Assembly: GCF_003259375.1 (NCBI RefSeq)
Contig: NZ_QLLN01000001.1
Coordinates: forward strand, 659,360-723,359
Source: Arenibacter echinorum
GTDB lineage: Bacteria > Bacteroidota > Bacteroidia > Flavobacteriales > Flavobacteriaceae
Length of the DNA stretch: 64,000 nucleotides
Reading direction: 5' to 3'
Positions within the stretch are counted from its first letter, which is position 1. Each line of letters opens with the position of its first letter. The position numbers and the translations under genes were made by a program. The notes beneath the pieces were generated by a model that worked only from the letters and a program-made list of their open reading frames with translations, searched no databases and had not been told where the DNA came from. This document shows positions 62,779 through 64,000 of this stretch, in pieces.

Positions 62779-63891
62779 TCACATTACATCTTTCAATGCC
62801 GCCAATAACATATTCACATGATTGGCGTCGGAGCTTTCGCCCATTAGTCCAATCCGCCATATTTTTCCTGCAAATGGTCCCAGGCCGCCACCTATTTCAA
62901 TATTGTACTCTTCAAGCAACCGCTTTCTGACCTCTACATCGTTCACGCCTTCAGGAATCCGTACAGCGTTTAACATGGGCAGGCGATACTGTTTCTCTAC
63001 CAAAAATTCAAATCCCAGGCTTTCCAGACCATCGCGTAAAAGTTCATGATTTTTTTGATGACGTGCGAAACGGTTTTCCAAGCCTTCCTCAAGAATAATT
63101 CGCAATGCTTCGCGCATGGCGTACATGGCCGAAATGGGCGCTGTATGATGATAGGCCCTTTTAGCTCCGGCCCAATAATTCTTTACCAAGGTCAGATCCA
63201 AAAACCAGCTCTGTACTTTGGTCTTCCTATTGTCGAGGACATCTATCGCAGCCTGACTAAAGGTAACAGGTGATAAGCCAGGAGGAGCACTTAGGCATTT
63301 TTGACTCCCGGAATACAGCGCATCTATTCCCCATTCATCCACTTTTAATTGGGTACCGCAATAGGAAGTTACGGCATCGACAACGAATAGCGCACCTGCA
63401 TTTTTTGTCATTTTACTGATCTCCTCCAAAGGTTGTAAAACGCCTGTTGAAGTTTCGGCATGCACTATGGCCAATAGTTTAGGATTACAGCTTGCCAGGG
63501 CTTTTTTAACTTCTTTGGGATCAATGGTTTTTCCCCAATCAGATTCAACTTTGATGACTTTTGCTCCGCAACGTTCTGCAATATCGGCCATGCGGTTACC
63601 GAAAACGCCGTTGATACAGATTACGGCCTCATCGCCAGGTTCCAACAAGTTCACCAAACAGGTTTCCATCCCGGCACTGCCTGGAGCGGAGACCACAAAG
63701 GTCAGTTCGTTTTTGGTCTGAAGGGTCTCCTGCACCATAAGCTTGATATCGTCCATCACTACTAAAAATTCGGGATCCAAATGCCCTACCAAAGGAGTGG
63801 CCATTGCCCTCAATACCCGAGGATGTACATCACTTGGCCCAGGACCCATCAAGACCCTGGTGCTTGTTTTCATTTCATCAATTTTTGTCAT
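62779..63891 (-). CDS. Class V aminotransferase, alanine-glyoxylate/serine-pyruvate type
   Basis: A 370-residue PLP enzyme. The N-terminus MGPGPSDVHPRVLRAM and the lysine motif SGSQKCL (Schiff-base K198) are typical of alanine-glyoxylate aminotransferase-like proteins, with VDAVTSYCGT holding the PLP aspartate (D172). It is expected to transfer an amino group between alanine or serine and glyoxylate or pyruvate in the cytoplasm. Phosphonate or purine-pathway relatives share the fold. A second Met at residue 7 is an alternative start. It reads toward the repeat-rich region and has no operon partner in view. Confidence 0.88.
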   Translation of the reverse strand: MTKIDEMKTSTRVLMGPGPSDVHPRVLRAMATPLVGHLDPEFLVVMDDIKLMVQETLQTKNELTFVVSAPGSAGMETCLVNLLEPGDEAVICINGVFGNRMADIAERCGAKVIKVESDWGKTIDPKEVKKALASCNPKLLAIVHAETSTGVLQPLEEISKMTKNAGALFVVDAVTSYCGTQLKVDEWGIDALYSGSQKCLSAPPGLSPVTFSQAAIDVLDNRKTKVQSWFLDLTLVKNYWAGAKRAYHHTAPISAMYAMREALRIILEEGLENRFARHQKNHELLRDGLESLGFEFLVEKQYRLPMLNAVRIPEGVNDVEVRKRLLEEYNIEIGGGLGPFAGKIWRIGLMGESSDANHVNMLLAALKDVM

Positions 63892-64000
63892 TGTCGTGTT
63901 TTTTATATGGATGGTTCTAAAATTAATTATTTTTTTACAGCTCTAATGGCTTCGACAAAATGTATCGGCTTTGTGCTTGTAAAATGTTGTATCTGGTGGC

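Noticed and set aside
62612..62930. Open frames encoding His-Thr repeats
   Set aside because: They are created by the CA microsatellite and run into the aminotransferase gene on the other strand.

Overview
The window looks like chromosomal DNA of a marine-type Flavobacteriaceae (Bacteroidota). The signs are SusC/SusD outer-membrane pairs, two hybrid two-component (HTCS) regulators, many lipoproteins with a Cys lipobox, moderate-to-low GC, and a TAnnTTTG-type promoter in front of a tRNA gene. I cannot name the species.

Layout. (1) 0.3-4.5 kb: a sucrose module (GPH/SLC45-type transporter, PfkB fructokinase, GH13_18 sucrose-phosphorylase-like enzyme), then a GAF histidine kinase. (2) 5.8-15.5 kb: a twelve-gene minus-strand run of mostly unrecognised secreted proteins, lipoproteins and small membrane proteins. 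It includes an OmpA-domain protein and a lipoprotein with a caspase/CHAT-like His-Cys core. (3) 15.6-19.6 kb: a 1317-residue HTCS regulator, then tRNA-Arg(TCT) at 19901-19974. (4) 19.93-48.22 kb: a 28-kb genomic island. It is bounded by an identical 43-bp repeat (the 3' part of tRNA-Arg and a second copy at 48174-48216) and carries a tyrosine recombinase next to the right end. (5) 48.9-60.7 kb: a fructan utilisation locus (periplasmic-binding-protein HTCS, sugar porter, GH32 lipoprotein, SusC, SusD, fructokinase). (6) 61-64 kb: a lipoprotein alpha/beta hydrolase between two copies of a dispersed repeat, a small membrane protein, and a class V aminotransferase.

The island is an aromatic-catabolism cassette in two blocks. 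Block A (21.0-33.0 kb) holds pcaH-pcaG-pcaB-pcaDC-pobA-pcaIJ-pcaF in one minus-strand operon, a divergent AraC regulator, and vanA-vanB plus an MFS transporter. Together they encode every enzymatic step from vanillate or 4-hydroxybenzoate through protocatechuate and 3-oxoadipate to acetyl-CoA and succinyl-CoA. PcaI/PcaJ and PcaD/PcaC are each fused. The transporter is broken by one missing base in a poly-A run.

Block B (33.1-46.6 kb) is all on the plus strand and visibly AT-rich: cyclase-family hydrolase, AraC regulator, TonB-dependent receptor without SusD, lipoprotein arylsulfatase, MFS transporter, DUF3861 protein, O-methyltransferase, type I extradiol dioxygenase, alpha/beta hydrolase, flavin monooxygenase and FAH-family hydrolase. 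I read it as a so far unnamed pathway that imports and desulfates a sulfated phenolic, hydroxylates it, cleaves the ring extradiol and hydrolyses the product. The substrate is not determined by the sequence.

The right end of the island also holds a decayed second integrase fragment, 11-bp tandem repeats and a perfect 34-bp palindrome; the left end holds a fragment of a different tRNA. The site has probably been used by more than one element.
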